Positions 1-5,811 of a stretch of DNA of 9,292 nt are shown here, one piece after another. This DNA is from Candidatus Limnocylindrales bacterium. Lineage in GTDB: Bacteria; Chloroflexota; Limnocylindria; Limnocylindrales; CSP1-4. The notes beneath the pieces are model-generated. The model was not told the origin of the DNA. It saw only the letters and a list, made by a program, of their open reading frames with translations, and searched no databases. Each line of letters begins with the position of its first letter. The stretch's first letter is position 1. The stretch covers positions 1 to 9,292 of the forward strand of contig JAUSJS010000058.1 in assembly GCA_030647575.1 (NCBI GenBank), given 5' to 3'. Both the position numbers and the translations under genes were made by a program.

Positions 1-702
1 GCCGGCACCGACCCTGCCGGGACCCACCATGCCGGCACCGCCGACGCCGCGGCACCGAGCGCCGGGACCTCCAGCCCAGAGGTCGTGCCCGTCATGAAGG
101 TGAGTCGCGCGCGCGCCACGACCTCCGACGTCCCGCGCCGACCGGCGCGCCCGAAGGCCGCGACGGCTGCGGCCCCCGAACCGTCGGCCTCGCCCAGGAC
201 GGAGGCCAGGGCTACTGCCGAGCGCGCCACTCGCCCGGCCAACGTGGAGATCCATCAGGGCGGGGCCGACTCGGTCGCCGCCGACACCGTCACGATCACC
301 CAGGGCGGCGTCACCACCGTCAACGCCCGCAGCGTCGAGGTGCGCCAGGGTGGCATCGCCAACGCCCGGGCGGACGACATCACGGTCAGCATGGGCGGCA
401 TCGCCCTGGCCCGCGCGGATCGCGTTTCGGTCGAGATGGGCGGCCTCGGCATCTCCTTCGCGCGCGAAGCCCATCTGACCCAGGGCGTGGCGCGCTCGGT
501 AATCGCCCAGGACGTCCGGATCGATCAGGGCCTGGTCGGGACGGCGCTCGCAGGACGGGTCACGTTCGAGCGGCCGGCCGGCGTCTTCCTGCTCGTCGCT
601 GGACGCGTCGAAGGCCCGGTCAAGGCTCTCCTGGACTGGCGCGGCGCGCTGGCGTTCGGGGCCGCCTTCGGTCTCGTGGCCGGGCTCCTTCGCCGCCGCT
701 GA
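1..702 (+). CDS. 15-residue tandem-repeat protein with C-terminal hydrophobic tail (5' partial)
   Basis: I do not recognise a named family. The frame is open from base 1 with coding-like third positions (24 of the first 28 codons end in G or C), so the gene probably begins upstream; internal starts at GTG 85 or ATG 94 (AGAGG at 78-82) are alternatives. Counting from GTG 85: residues 1-55 are a low-complexity Ala/Pro/Arg/Thr linker. Residues 56-160 are seven consecutive 15-residue repeats built around QGG or MGG followed by alternating Val/Ile and Ala-Asp/Arg. A degenerate stretch follows, then a hydrophobic tail (about 186-202) ending in three arginines. The period and alternating hydrophobics suggest a beta-helix or stacked beta-solenoid, loosely like bactofilins, anchored or membrane-tethered by the tail. 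That fold is inference. The 3' end is duplicated downstream at 1033-1105. Confidence 0.7.
   Translation, partial: AGTDPAGTHHAGTADAAAPSAGTSSPEVVPVMKVSRARATTSDVPRRPARPKAATAAAPEPSASPRTEARATAERATRPANVEIHQGGADSVAADTVTITQGGVTTVNARSVEVRQGGIANARADDITVSMGGIALARADRVSVEMGGLGISFAREAHLTQGVARSVIAQDVRIDQGLVGTALAGRVTFERPAGVFLLVAGRVEGPVKALLDWRGALAFGAAFGLVAGLLRRR
250..564 (+). repeat. Seven in-frame 45-bp units (15-residue protein repeats)
   Basis: Starting at the Ile codon at 250, the protein can be cut into seven units of exactly 15 residues without gaps. Most units begin with a beta-branched or hydrophobic residue and carry QGG, MGG or QG at positions 3-5 and Ala-Asp/Arg near position 11. The first four units are the most regular; units 6 and 7 lose one Gly. 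At the DNA level the units are divergent, so this is an old protein repeat rather than a recent satellite. Confidence 0.75.
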
Positions 703-729
703 TCGACCTCGGCCGGAAGCCGGGCCGGC
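657..729 (+). repeat. Long direct repeat, copy 1 (3' end of the repeat-protein gene)
   Basis: The stretch 657-729 recurs at 1033-1105, an offset of 376 bp. Bases 657-705 are identical to 1033-1081 (49 bp). The remaining 24 bp differ at 706, 712, 718 and 724, giving 69 of 73 matches. Copy 1 contains the last 14 codons of the repeat protein, its TGA stop (700-702) and 27 bp beyond it. Both copies keep a CCGG-3 nt-CCGG potential hairpin (713-723 here). Confidence 0.9.
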
Positions 730-745
730 GCGGCCGTGGCGGCGA
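690..745 (+). terminator. Possible hairpin at the end of the repeat-protein gene
   Basis: TCGCCGCC at 690-697 is the exact reverse complement of GGCGGCGA at 738-745, and a smaller CCGG-AAG-CCGG hairpin lies between them, just after the stop codon. No T-run follows, so it does not match a classic intrinsic terminator. In DNA this GC-rich such pairings also arise by chance. Confidence 0.25.
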
Positions 746-1032
746 CCTTCGAGCGGCCCCCCCGAGGGACGGCCGTGGGATCGGCGGGTAGCTGCGCCGG
801 CCGGTCGGGAGCGTCTCTGCGCACTCGACATAGCGGAACATACCTATGGGGACTACAAAGGCCGATCTGACACTCGTTCGGCGGGTCCGACCACCACGTC
901 GAGCGGCTGCCTGAGCGTGGGGGGCAGCGAACGGCGGGGATTGCGACCGTGAAACCCGCGGAATCAGGCGTCGTCGGCGTCGCGACCGGCCATTGCAGTC
1001 CGGGTATGGATGTTCCGCCGTTTGGTCTCGGC

Positions 1033-1105
1033 CGGGGCCGCCTTCGGTCTCGTGGCCGGGCTCCTTCGCCGCCGCTGATCGCCCTCGCCCGGAGGCCGGT
1101 CCGGC
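1033..1105 (+). repeat. Long direct repeat, copy 2 (orphan copy of the upstream gene's 3' end)
   Basis: This is the second copy of 657-729. It is read by a short frame opening at ATG 1010, so the terminal hydrophobic residues, the three arginines and the TGA of the upstream protein are all reproduced without the repeat domain. The CCGG-AGG-CCGG potential hairpin at 1089-1099 is kept. Copy 2 ends ten bases before the candidate -10 box of the sugar operon. It may be a remnant of a duplicated paralogue or a recombination scar. Confidence 0.9.
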
Positions 1106-1114
1106 CGTTGGCGA

Positions 1115-1120
1115 TATACT
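1115..1120 (+). promoter_or_regulatory. Candidate -10 box (TATACT) for the sugar operon
   Basis: TATACT stands out in GC-rich sequence 46 bp before the GTG start of the first operon gene, which would give a 5' leader of about 40 nt. I could not find a good -35 hexamer at 16-18 bp upstream, so this rests on the -10 alone. Confidence 0.35.
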
Positions 1121-1151
1121 CGGCGCCACCCGGACCCGCCGACCCGCAACC

Positions 1152-1156
1152 AGGAG
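1152..1156 (+). promoter_or_regulatory. Shine-Dalgarno AGGAG setting the GTG start at 1167
   Basis: AGGAG lies 10 nt upstream of GTG 1167. It decides the start of the acetyltransferase gene: the same frame is open back to 993, but the upstream part is Arg/Pro-rich noise running through the direct repeat, and the beta-helix begins directly after GTG 1167. Confidence 0.6.
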
Positions 1157-1166
1157 CCGTCAACCC

Positions 1167-1844
1167 GTGATCGATCCCTCCGCGCGCGTCCATGCGACTG
1201 CGGACCTCGAGGATGGCGTGACCGTCGGGTCGGGGACCAGCATCTGGCATCGCGCGCAGGTACGGACTGGCGCGCGTATCGGGCGCGACTGCGTGATCGG
1301 CCGGGATGTCTTCATCGACGAGGGCGTCTCGCTTGGCGACCGGGTCAAGATCCAGAACGGCGCGCTGGTCTATCACGGCGTGATCGTCGCCGATGGCGTG
1401 TTCATCGGCCCGGGCGCGATCCTGACCAACGACCGCCATCCCCGGGCGATCACCTCGACCGGTGACCTCGCCCGGGCCGCGGACTGGACCGTCAGCCCGA
1501 TCCACCTCGCCGAAGGCTCGTCCATCGGGGCCGGCGCCATCGTCGTCGCGGGTTGCGACGTCGGGCGGTTCGCGATGGTCGGTGCCGGAGCGATCGTGAC
1601 CCATGACGTCCCAGCCCACGCCCTGGTCGCCGGCAACCCCGCCCGTGTGCTCGGCTGGGTCTGCGCCTGCGGTCAGAGGCTGCACGACTCGACGGGCCAC
1701 CCGGCGCCGGCGACCCGCGAGCGCTACGCCATCGACCCCGAGCTGACCTGCCCCGTCTGCGGACGCCACTACGCGTTCGTTGGCGACGACGGGACGCTCC
1801 AGGAACAGCGGGGTCCGGCCATCACCCAGGGAGCCACAGCATGA
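1167..1844 (+). CDS. wbpD: UDP-sugar N-acetyltransferase, left-handed beta-helix, WbpD/WlbB type
   Basis: This is a 225-residue acyltransferase expected to move acetyl from acetyl-CoA to the 3-amino group of UDP-2-acetamido-3-amino-2,3-dideoxy-glucuronate. Residues 1-165 show repeated hexapeptides of the left-handed beta-helix (IGRDCVIGRDVFIDEG, VFIGPGAILTNDRHPRA, SSIGAGAIVVAG) and end in the family's VAGNPARVLGWV. Residues 166-200 add a tail with CxC (166, 168) and CxxC (195, 198), probably a zinc ribbon; such tails occur in some relatives. GTG 1167 was chosen for its AGGAG and because the fold begins there. Its TGA overlaps the next ATG by 4 bp. The neighbours supply the earlier steps of the same pathway, which makes this substrate more likely than that of a generic maltose or serine acetyltransferase. 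The exact substrate is inferred from context. Confidence 0.85.
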   Translation: MIDPSARVHATADLEDGVTVGSGTSIWHRAQVRTGARIGRDCVIGRDVFIDEGVSLGDRVKIQNGALVYHGVIVADGVFIGPGAILTNDRHPRAITSTGDLARAADWTVSPIHLAEGSSIGAGAIVVAGCDVGRFAMVGAGAIVTHDVPAHALVAGNPARVLGWVCACGQRLHDSTGHPAPATRERYAIDPELTCPVCGRHYAFVGDDGTLQEQRGPAITQGATA

Positions 1845-2971
1845 TCCCGATCGCACGCCCAGACCTCGGCCCTGAAGAGGTCGCCGCCGTCACCGAAGTC
1901 CTGTCCAGCGGGATGCTGGTCCAGGGCCGCAAGGTCGCCGAGCTCGAGAGCCTGTGGGCCGAGTTCGTCGGTGTCCGCCACGCCGTCGCCATGGCCAATG
2001 GGACGCTCGCCCTGATGTCGATCTTCAGCGGCATCGGCCTCGAGCCGGGCGACGAGGTGATCACCGTCTCGCACACCTTCGCCGCGACGGCCAACGCGAT
2101 CCTGTACACCGGCGCCACGCCGATCTTCATCGACATCGAGCCGGACACCTACCTGATCGACGCCAAGCGGATCGAGGCGGCGATCACCCCGCAGACCCGG
2201 GCGATCTGCCCGGTCCATCTCTTCGGGCTGGTCGCCGACATGGACATGATCCAGGCGATCGCCGATCGGCACGGCCTGGCGGTGATCGAGGACGCCTGCC
2301 AGGCGCACGGGGCAACGTTCCGTGGGCGCAAGGCGGGCAGCTTCGGGCACGGTGCGTTCAGCCTTTACGCGACCAAGAACATGACGACCGCCGAGGGCGG
2401 CTTCGTGACCACCAACGACGACAAGCTGGCCGACTGGCTGCGGCTCCATCGAAACCAGGGGATGCGCACCCGCTACCAGTTCGAGACGCTCGGCTACAAC
2501 TTCCGGCTCACGGATCTGGCGGCCGCGATCGGGCTCGCCCAGTTTGCCAAGCTGGAGCGGAACACGGCTCGTCGGCAACAGATCGCCGCTCGGTACGACG
2601 TGGCGTTCGAGGACCTGCCGGTCCGCCTCCCGATCACGCCGGACGGCCGGACCCACGTCTTCCACCAGTACACGGTCGACGTCGGCGAAGCACGCGACGC
2701 GATCGTCGCGGATCTGCGAGCGGCGGGGATCGGGGCGGACATCTACTACCCGATCCCGGTCCATCGGCAGGCCTACATCCTGGAGCGCGGGCTCTACGCG
2801 GACCTGCCGGTGACCGACGCGGCGGCCGCCCGGACGCTCGCCCTGCCGATGTTCCCGGGCTTGACGGACGCCGAGCAGGGCCAGGTCATCGACGCCTTGC
2901 GGGCCGCCGTGGCGCGGCACGTCGGCGCGCCCACCGCCGACCGCCCGACCGCCGGAGTCGCCGCTCCATGA
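1841..2971 (+). CDS. wbpE: DegT/DnrJ/EryC1/StrS PLP aminotransferase, WbpE/WlbC type
   Basis: This 376-residue fold-type I PLP enzyme is of normal length for the family. Family signatures visible are an N-terminal RPDLGPEEVAAV, the cofactor region MANGTLAL (51-58), the aspartate of IEDACQAHGA (D151) that contacts the pyridine nitrogen, and the Schiff-base lysine in SLYATKNMTTAEGG (K179), followed by YNFRLTDLAAAIG. In the Wbp/Wlb pathway it aminates UDP-2-acetamido-2-deoxy-3-oxo-glucuronate at C3 using glutamate. The ATG overlaps the previous stop (ATGA) and has its own AGGGAG at 1828-1833, spacing 7. The following gene encodes the 3-dehydrogenase; in Pseudomonas the two enzymes are coupled through 2-oxoglutarate/glutamate. 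Other sugar aminotransferases share these motifs, so specificity comes from the neighbours. Confidence 0.88.
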   Translation: MIPIARPDLGPEEVAAVTEVLSSGMLVQGRKVAELESLWAEFVGVRHAVAMANGTLALMSIFSGIGLEPGDEVITVSHTFAATANAILYTGATPIFIDIEPDTYLIDAKRIEAAITPQTRAICPVHLFGLVADMDMIQAIADRHGLAVIEDACQAHGATFRGRKAGSFGHGAFSLYATKNMTTAEGGFVTTNDDKLADWLRLHRNQGMRTRYQFETLGYNFRLTDLAAAIGLAQFAKLERNTARRQQIAARYDVAFEDLPVRLPITPDGRTHVFHQYTVDVGEARDAIVADLRAAGIGADIYYPIPVHRQAYILERGLYADLPVTDAAAARTLALPMFPGLTDAEQGQVIDALRAAVARHVGAPTADRPTAGVAAP

Positions 2972-4017
2972 CCGACGCCTGGCGCCCGGCGGGGGCGCGT
3001 GAGCTCCGGCTCGGCCTCGCCGGGCTGGGCTCGATGGGGCGGAACCACCTACGGATCCTTTCGAACCGACCCGGGACGCGGCTCGCCGCGGTGGCAGATC
3101 CGGTCCCTGACGTGCTGGCGGCCGCGATCGCCGGCTCCGGCGCCCGGGGCTTCGCCGATCCGCTGGCGATGATCACCGATGGCGAGCTCGACGGCGTCGT
3201 CATCGCCGCGCCGACCAACGCGCACCTGCCCCTGGCCCTCGCCGCGATCGAGTGCGGCATTCCGGTGCTCGTCGAGAAGCCGCTGGCCGGTACCGTCGAG
3301 GATGCGCTGCGCATCGTCCGTGCCGCCGCCGAGCGGAGCGTGCCCGTTCAGGTCGGTCACGTCGAGCGGTTCAACCCCGCGGTGCTGGAGCTCGGCCGCC
3401 TCCTCGGCGCCGGCTGGCTGAGCACGGTCTACGCGATCGTCAGCCGCCGCGCTGGTCCATTTCCGGCCCGGATTCGCGACGTCGGAGTGACCATCGACCT
3501 CGCGACCCACGACGTCGACATCCTGTCGTGGATCGCGGGCGAGCGGCCCACCCGGGTCTTCGCCGAGCTGGCCCAGCGCAAGCACGCCGACCACGAGGAT
3601 CTGCTCTTCGGCCTGCTCCACTTCCCCTCCGGGGCGACCGGCATGCTGGACGTCAACTGGCTGACCCCGGCCAAGCGGCGCCAGCTGGTGGTCGTGGGCG
3701 AGGAGGGCATGTTCGAGCTCGACTACCTGACCCAGCGGCTGACCTTCACCCGCTCGGACGTCGGCCATCCCCAGATGATCGGCGGCTATGCGTCGACCTT
3801 TAGCGGAGAAGTGGCCGAGCTGCCGGTGGCGAACGCCGAGCCGCTCGGTGCCGAGCTCGATGCGTTCATCGGGGTCATCCGTGACGGTTCCACGCCGGTG
3901 ATCAGCGCGGTCGACGGGTTGTGGGCCGTGGCGGTGGCCAGCGGGCTGCTTCAGGCCGGCAAGGAAGGCCGACCGGTCGATCTCACCACGCTGTCTGAGA
4001 GGCTTTCGTCCAAATGA
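2968..4017 (+). CDS. wbpB: Gfo/Idh/MocA oxidoreductase, UDP-GlcNAcA 3-dehydrogenase (WbpB/WlbA type)
   Basis: This is a 349-residue NAD(P)-dependent sugar oxidoreductase. The N-terminal Rossmann fold shows LGLAGLGSMGRNHLRIL (about 15-31), then VIAAPTNAHLPLA and the hallmark VEKPLAGTVEDA (E103, K104, P105). The C-terminal substrate domain has VGHVERFNP (129-136) and IDLATHDVDIL with the expected catalytic histidine H181. In this context it would oxidise C3 of UDP-N-acetylglucosaminuronate to the 3-keto sugar that the upstream aminotransferase uses. An in-frame extension reaches back to 1954, but it lies inside the aminotransferase gene and is Arg-rich shadow sequence. ATG 2968 overlaps the previous stop by 4 bp and follows GGAG at 2954-2957. 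The family is certain; the substrate is inferred from the operon. Confidence 0.87.
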   Translation: MTDAWRPAGARELRLGLAGLGSMGRNHLRILSNRPGTRLAAVADPVPDVLAAAIAGSGARGFADPLAMITDGELDGVVIAAPTNAHLPLALAAIECGIPVLVEKPLAGTVEDALRIVRAAAERSVPVQVGHVERFNPAVLELGRLLGAGWLSTVYAIVSRRAGPFPARIRDVGVTIDLATHDVDILSWIAGERPTRVFAELAQRKHADHEDLLFGLLHFPSGATGMLDVNWLTPAKRRQLVVVGEEGMFELDYLTQRLTFTRSDVGHPQMIGGYASTFSGEVAELPVANAEPLGAELDAFIGVIRDGSTPVISAVDGLWAVAVASGLLQAGKEGRPVDLTTLSERLSSK

Positions 4018-5432
4018 CCATCACGACACGGCCGAGCCGCAGTGGGCCCAGCCTGCTCGGCGGGTCCATCGATGTCCCCGTCAACCCCTGCCAGCACGAG
4101 GCGCCGCGGTCGGTGCAGTCGTGGACGGGCGAGCCGGGCACGGTCGGTTCCGTGGCCCTCGTCGGTGCCGGAAAGATGGGGCTGCCCCTGGCGGCCCAGT
4201 TCGCGGGCCACGGCTGGCAGGTCACGGCGGTCGACGTGAACCCGGCGGTTGTCGACGCGATCAACGAGGGTCGCTCGCACGTGGCCGAGGAGCCCGGGCT
4301 GGTCGAGGCGGTCGCCGAGGCGCACGCGTCGGGTCGCTTGCGGGCGACGACGAACGGAACGGAGGCGGCGAGGTCCGTCGATGTCGTTGTCGTGATCGTT
4401 CCGGTCATGCTGAACGATCGTCAGCAGCCGGACTACCGCTACATGGACGCCGCCGTCGAGGCGGTCGGGCCGGGTCTGCACCCTGGGTCGCTGGTCGTCT
4501 TCGAGACGACCTTGCCGGTCGGCGACACGCGGGGCCGGTTCACGCCGGCGCTGGAGGCGGCGAGCGGGCTCAAAGTCGAGGACGACCTGTTCGTGGCGTT
4601 CTCGCCGGAGCGGCTGCTCTCCGGGCACGTCTTCCAGAACCTGGCGACGTATCCGAAGCTGGTCGGTGGGATCGGGCCGGCGTCGACCGCACGCGCGGCC
4701 GCCTTTTACGCCTCGGTCCTCGATGCCGAGGTGGTGGCCATGAGCAAGGCCGAAGCCGCCGAGTTCGCCAAGCTGGCCGAGACGACCTACCGAGACGTCA
4801 ACATCGCCCTGGCCAACGAGTTCGCCAACTACGCCGAGCGGGTGGGCGTCGACATCTTGGAGGTCATCAGCGCGGCCAACAGCCAGCCGTACAGCCACAT
4901 CCACCAGCCGGGGATCGGCGTCGGCGGGCACTGCATCCCGGTCTACCCGCATTTCCTGCTCAGCCGGGCGCCCGAGATGACCCTGGTCGATGCCTCGCGC
5001 AAGGCCAACGACGGCCAGGTCGACCGGGCGATCGCCACGCTCGAGGGCGCGCTCGACGGCCTTGAGGGCGTCGAGGTGCTGGTTTTGGGGCTTACCTACC
5101 GCGACGGGGTCAAGGAGCTCGCGTACTCTCGGGCGATTCCGTTGATTGACGGGCTGCATGCCCGGGGCGCTCGGGTGTTGGCGTTCGACCCGCTGCTCGA
5201 CGCCGGCGAGGTCGTCCAGGTCGGCGCGGTGCCGTGGCCGTGGGGGAGTGCTGCGCCGTCGGTCCGGGCGATCGTCACCCAGACCGCGGACCCGGCGTGG
5301 GCGTCCCTGGATCCGGCCTGGTTCGCGGAGCTCCGGGTGGTGCTCGACGGCCGTAACTCGCTAGGGGATTTGGCGCTGCCGGCTGGCATCGACTACCACG
5401 GGATCGGGGTTCCCAGCCGAACCGGCGGGTAG
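4014..5432 (+). CDS. wbpA: UDP-GlcNAc/ManNAc 6-dehydrogenase (UDPG/GMD dehydrogenase family, WbpA/WecC type)
   Basis: This 472-residue NAD-dependent enzyme performs the two-step oxidation of the sugar C6 to a carboxylate. Motifs in order are the Rossmann loop ALVGAGKMGLPLA (48-60), FETTLPVG (163-170), FSPERLLSG (197-204), KLAETTYRDVNIALANEFA with a conserved lysine (K253), and the active-site GIGVGGHCIPVYP with catalytic C307. The UDP-binding domain has VLGLTYRDGVKELAYSRA (357-374) and a final VLDGRNSLG. The YRYMDAAVEAVG region and the GGHCIPVYP form suit N-acetyl-hexosamine dehydrogenases rather than UDP-glucose dehydrogenase. About 45 residues precede the Rossmann strand, longer than usual. 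GTG at 4152 could give a shorter form, but the ATGA overlap at 4014 and GAGAGG at 3997-4002 favour the long one. In this operon the likely substrate is UDP-GlcNAc. Confidence 0.87.
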   Translation: MTITTRPSRSGPSLLGGSIDVPVNPCQHEAPRSVQSWTGEPGTVGSVALVGAGKMGLPLAAQFAGHGWQVTAVDVNPAVVDAINEGRSHVAEEPGLVEAVAEAHASGRLRATTNGTEAARSVDVVVVIVPVMLNDRQQPDYRYMDAAVEAVGPGLHPGSLVVFETTLPVGDTRGRFTPALEAASGLKVEDDLFVAFSPERLLSGHVFQNLATYPKLVGGIGPASTARAAAFYASVLDAEVVAMSKAEAAEFAKLAETTYRDVNIALANEFANYAERVGVDILEVISAANSQPYSHIHQPGIGVGGHCIPVYPHFLLSRAPEMTLVDASRKANDGQVDRAIATLEGALDGLEGVEVLVLGLTYRDGVKELAYSRAIPLIDGLHARGARVLAFDPLLDAGEVVQVGAVPWPWGSAAPSVRAIVTQTADPAWASLDPAWFAELRVVLDGRNSLGDLALPAGIDYHGIGVPSRTGG

Positions 5433-5537
5433 CCTCCAGCCTCGGAGCGATCAGCGCGACCTACGACCCGGTCGGCCGCCTGGCGACATCCAGCGGCGCG
5501 CTTCGGGGGTGGCCGTCCACACGCGGTCAACTGTAAC

Positions 5538-5567
5538 TTGACACGGCGGATTCCCCGCGGCTACTCT
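5538..5567 (+). promoter_or_regulatory. Strong sigma70-like promoter with no annotated gene
   Basis: A perfect TTGACA at 5538-5543 is followed after 18 bp by TACTCT at 5562-5567. Transcription would start near 5574 and run rightward, 236 bp before the antitoxin ATG. The same GCTACTCT string appears before the epimerase gene (6574-6581), which strengthens the reading of TACTCT as a local -10 form. The product could be a long leader of the toxin-antitoxin operon, a small RNA or a micro-ORF. Confidence 0.6.
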
Positions 5568-5590
5568 GCGCGTGGACCGAAGGGGCGGAC

Positions 5591-5642
5591 AACCCGCGGG
5601 TTCGCGTCCCACAGGGCGAAGCCCAGGCGCCACGGAGGCCGT
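5591..5642 (+). other. Cluster of small palindromes downstream of the promoter
   Basis: Three self-complementary elements follow the predicted transcription start. They are the perfect 12-bp palindrome AACCCGCGGGTT (5591-5602), GGGC-GAA-GCCC (5614-5624) and ACGG-AGG-CCGT (5632-5642). They may be an operator and/or a structured leader RNA. I checked by eye for cobalamin, cyclic-di-GMP and tRNA patterns and could not support any. Confidence 0.35.
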
Positions 5643-5768
5643 AGAACCTATCGCCTGAACTGAACCGGCGACACAGAGGTTTCTGCTGTTAGGGGACACG
5701 GTGCAGTTTCGGTGGGCGCCAAGCCGACGAGCGGCCAGTAAGCACGGGGGTCGCCGGCTCTCGATGGT

Positions 5769-5811
5769 GATGGCTTGACAGACCAGATCGAGATGGCTGT
5801 ACAGGCCAGAT
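5769..5811 (+). promoter_or_regulatory. Tandem 20-bp direct repeat overlapping the antitoxin promoter (candidate operator)
   Basis: Bases 5769-5788 and 5792-5811 match at 17 of 20 positions with a 23-bp period, about two helical turns. The first unit contains the -35 TTGACA; the second contains the palindrome CTGTACAG (5797-5804), the weak -10 and the first bases of the antitoxin gene. Antitoxins of the Phd/YefM class bind repeats at their own promoters, so this is a good candidate for the autoregulatory operator. The role is inferred from position. Confidence 0.6.
5775..5803 (+). promoter_or_regulatory. Promoter of the toxin-antitoxin operon (leaderless geometry)
   Basis: A perfect TTGACA at 5775-5780 is followed after 17 bp by TGTACA at 5798-5803, a weak -10 with three consensus matches. 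The antitoxin ATG begins 6 nt later, where transcription would be expected to start, and no Shine-Dalgarno is visible. Both points suggest a leaderless mRNA. The weak -10 would suit a promoter controlled by the overlapping repeats. Confidence 0.5.

Larger units (their letters stand above)
703..1166. other. Intergenic region of 464 bp with no convincing gene
   Basis: Between the repeat protein and the sugar operon I see no supportable full-length gene. Open frames here are Arg/Pro/Gly-rich and look like GC-driven noise. The stretch contains a less GC-rich patch around 820-870, the second copy of the 73-bp repeat (1033-1105), a possible -10 box at 1115-1120 and the ribosome binding site of the operon at 1152-1156. 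A 22-codon frame from ATG 1010 to TGA 1078 reads into the repeat in the same frame as the upstream gene; I do not call it a gene. Confidence 0.6.
5433..5809. other. Intergenic region of 377 bp before the toxin-antitoxin pair
   Basis: This gap is less GC-rich than its surroundings (about 55% over 5641-5700, about 53% over 5761-5820). It holds a good promoter at 5538-5567 with no annotated gene, a run of small hairpins at 5591-5642, an unexplained stretch 5643-5760, and a tandem repeat with a second promoter at 5769-5811. A 28-codon frame from GTG 5572 to TGA 5658 directly follows the first promoter, but composition alone does not support it as a gene. Confidence 0.6.

Noticed and set aside
620..1129. 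Minus-strand open frames across 525-1856 and 620-1129
   Set aside because: They run antisense to genes and to the 73-bp repeats, are Arg/Pro/Gly-rich, show no domain motifs, and their repeated peptide segments come from the DNA repeat itself.
993..1166. Upstream extension of the acetyltransferase to 993
   Set aside because: The extra 58 residues are unlike the family, run through the direct repeat out of frame with the original gene, and GTG 1167 has a well placed AGGAG.
1769..5159. Long minus-strand open frames opposite the sugar operon (e.g. 1769-2920, 3951-5159)
   Set aside because: These are GC-driven shadows: the plus strand has complete family motifs in the same intervals, and the minus products are Asp/Arg/His-rich without recognisable structure.
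5597..5625. tRNA-like T-arm (GGGTTCGCGTCCC) in the intergenic region
   Set aside because: The T-arm stem is imperfect and the promoter's predicted start lies only about 25 nt upstream, leaving no room for D and anticodon arms. No acceptor stem or CCA end fits.
5591..5642. Known riboswitch (cyclic-di-GMP or cobalamin type)
   Set aside because: Short strings such as CACAGGGC resemble parts of known motifs, but the rest of the conserved core is missing and the hairpins are in the wrong order and size.
5643..5760. Possible insertion-sequence scar, including the string TGTTAGGGGACAC
   Set aside because: I see no terminal inverted repeat pair, no target-site duplication and no transposase fragment in any frame. 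Only the lower GC content supports transfer.
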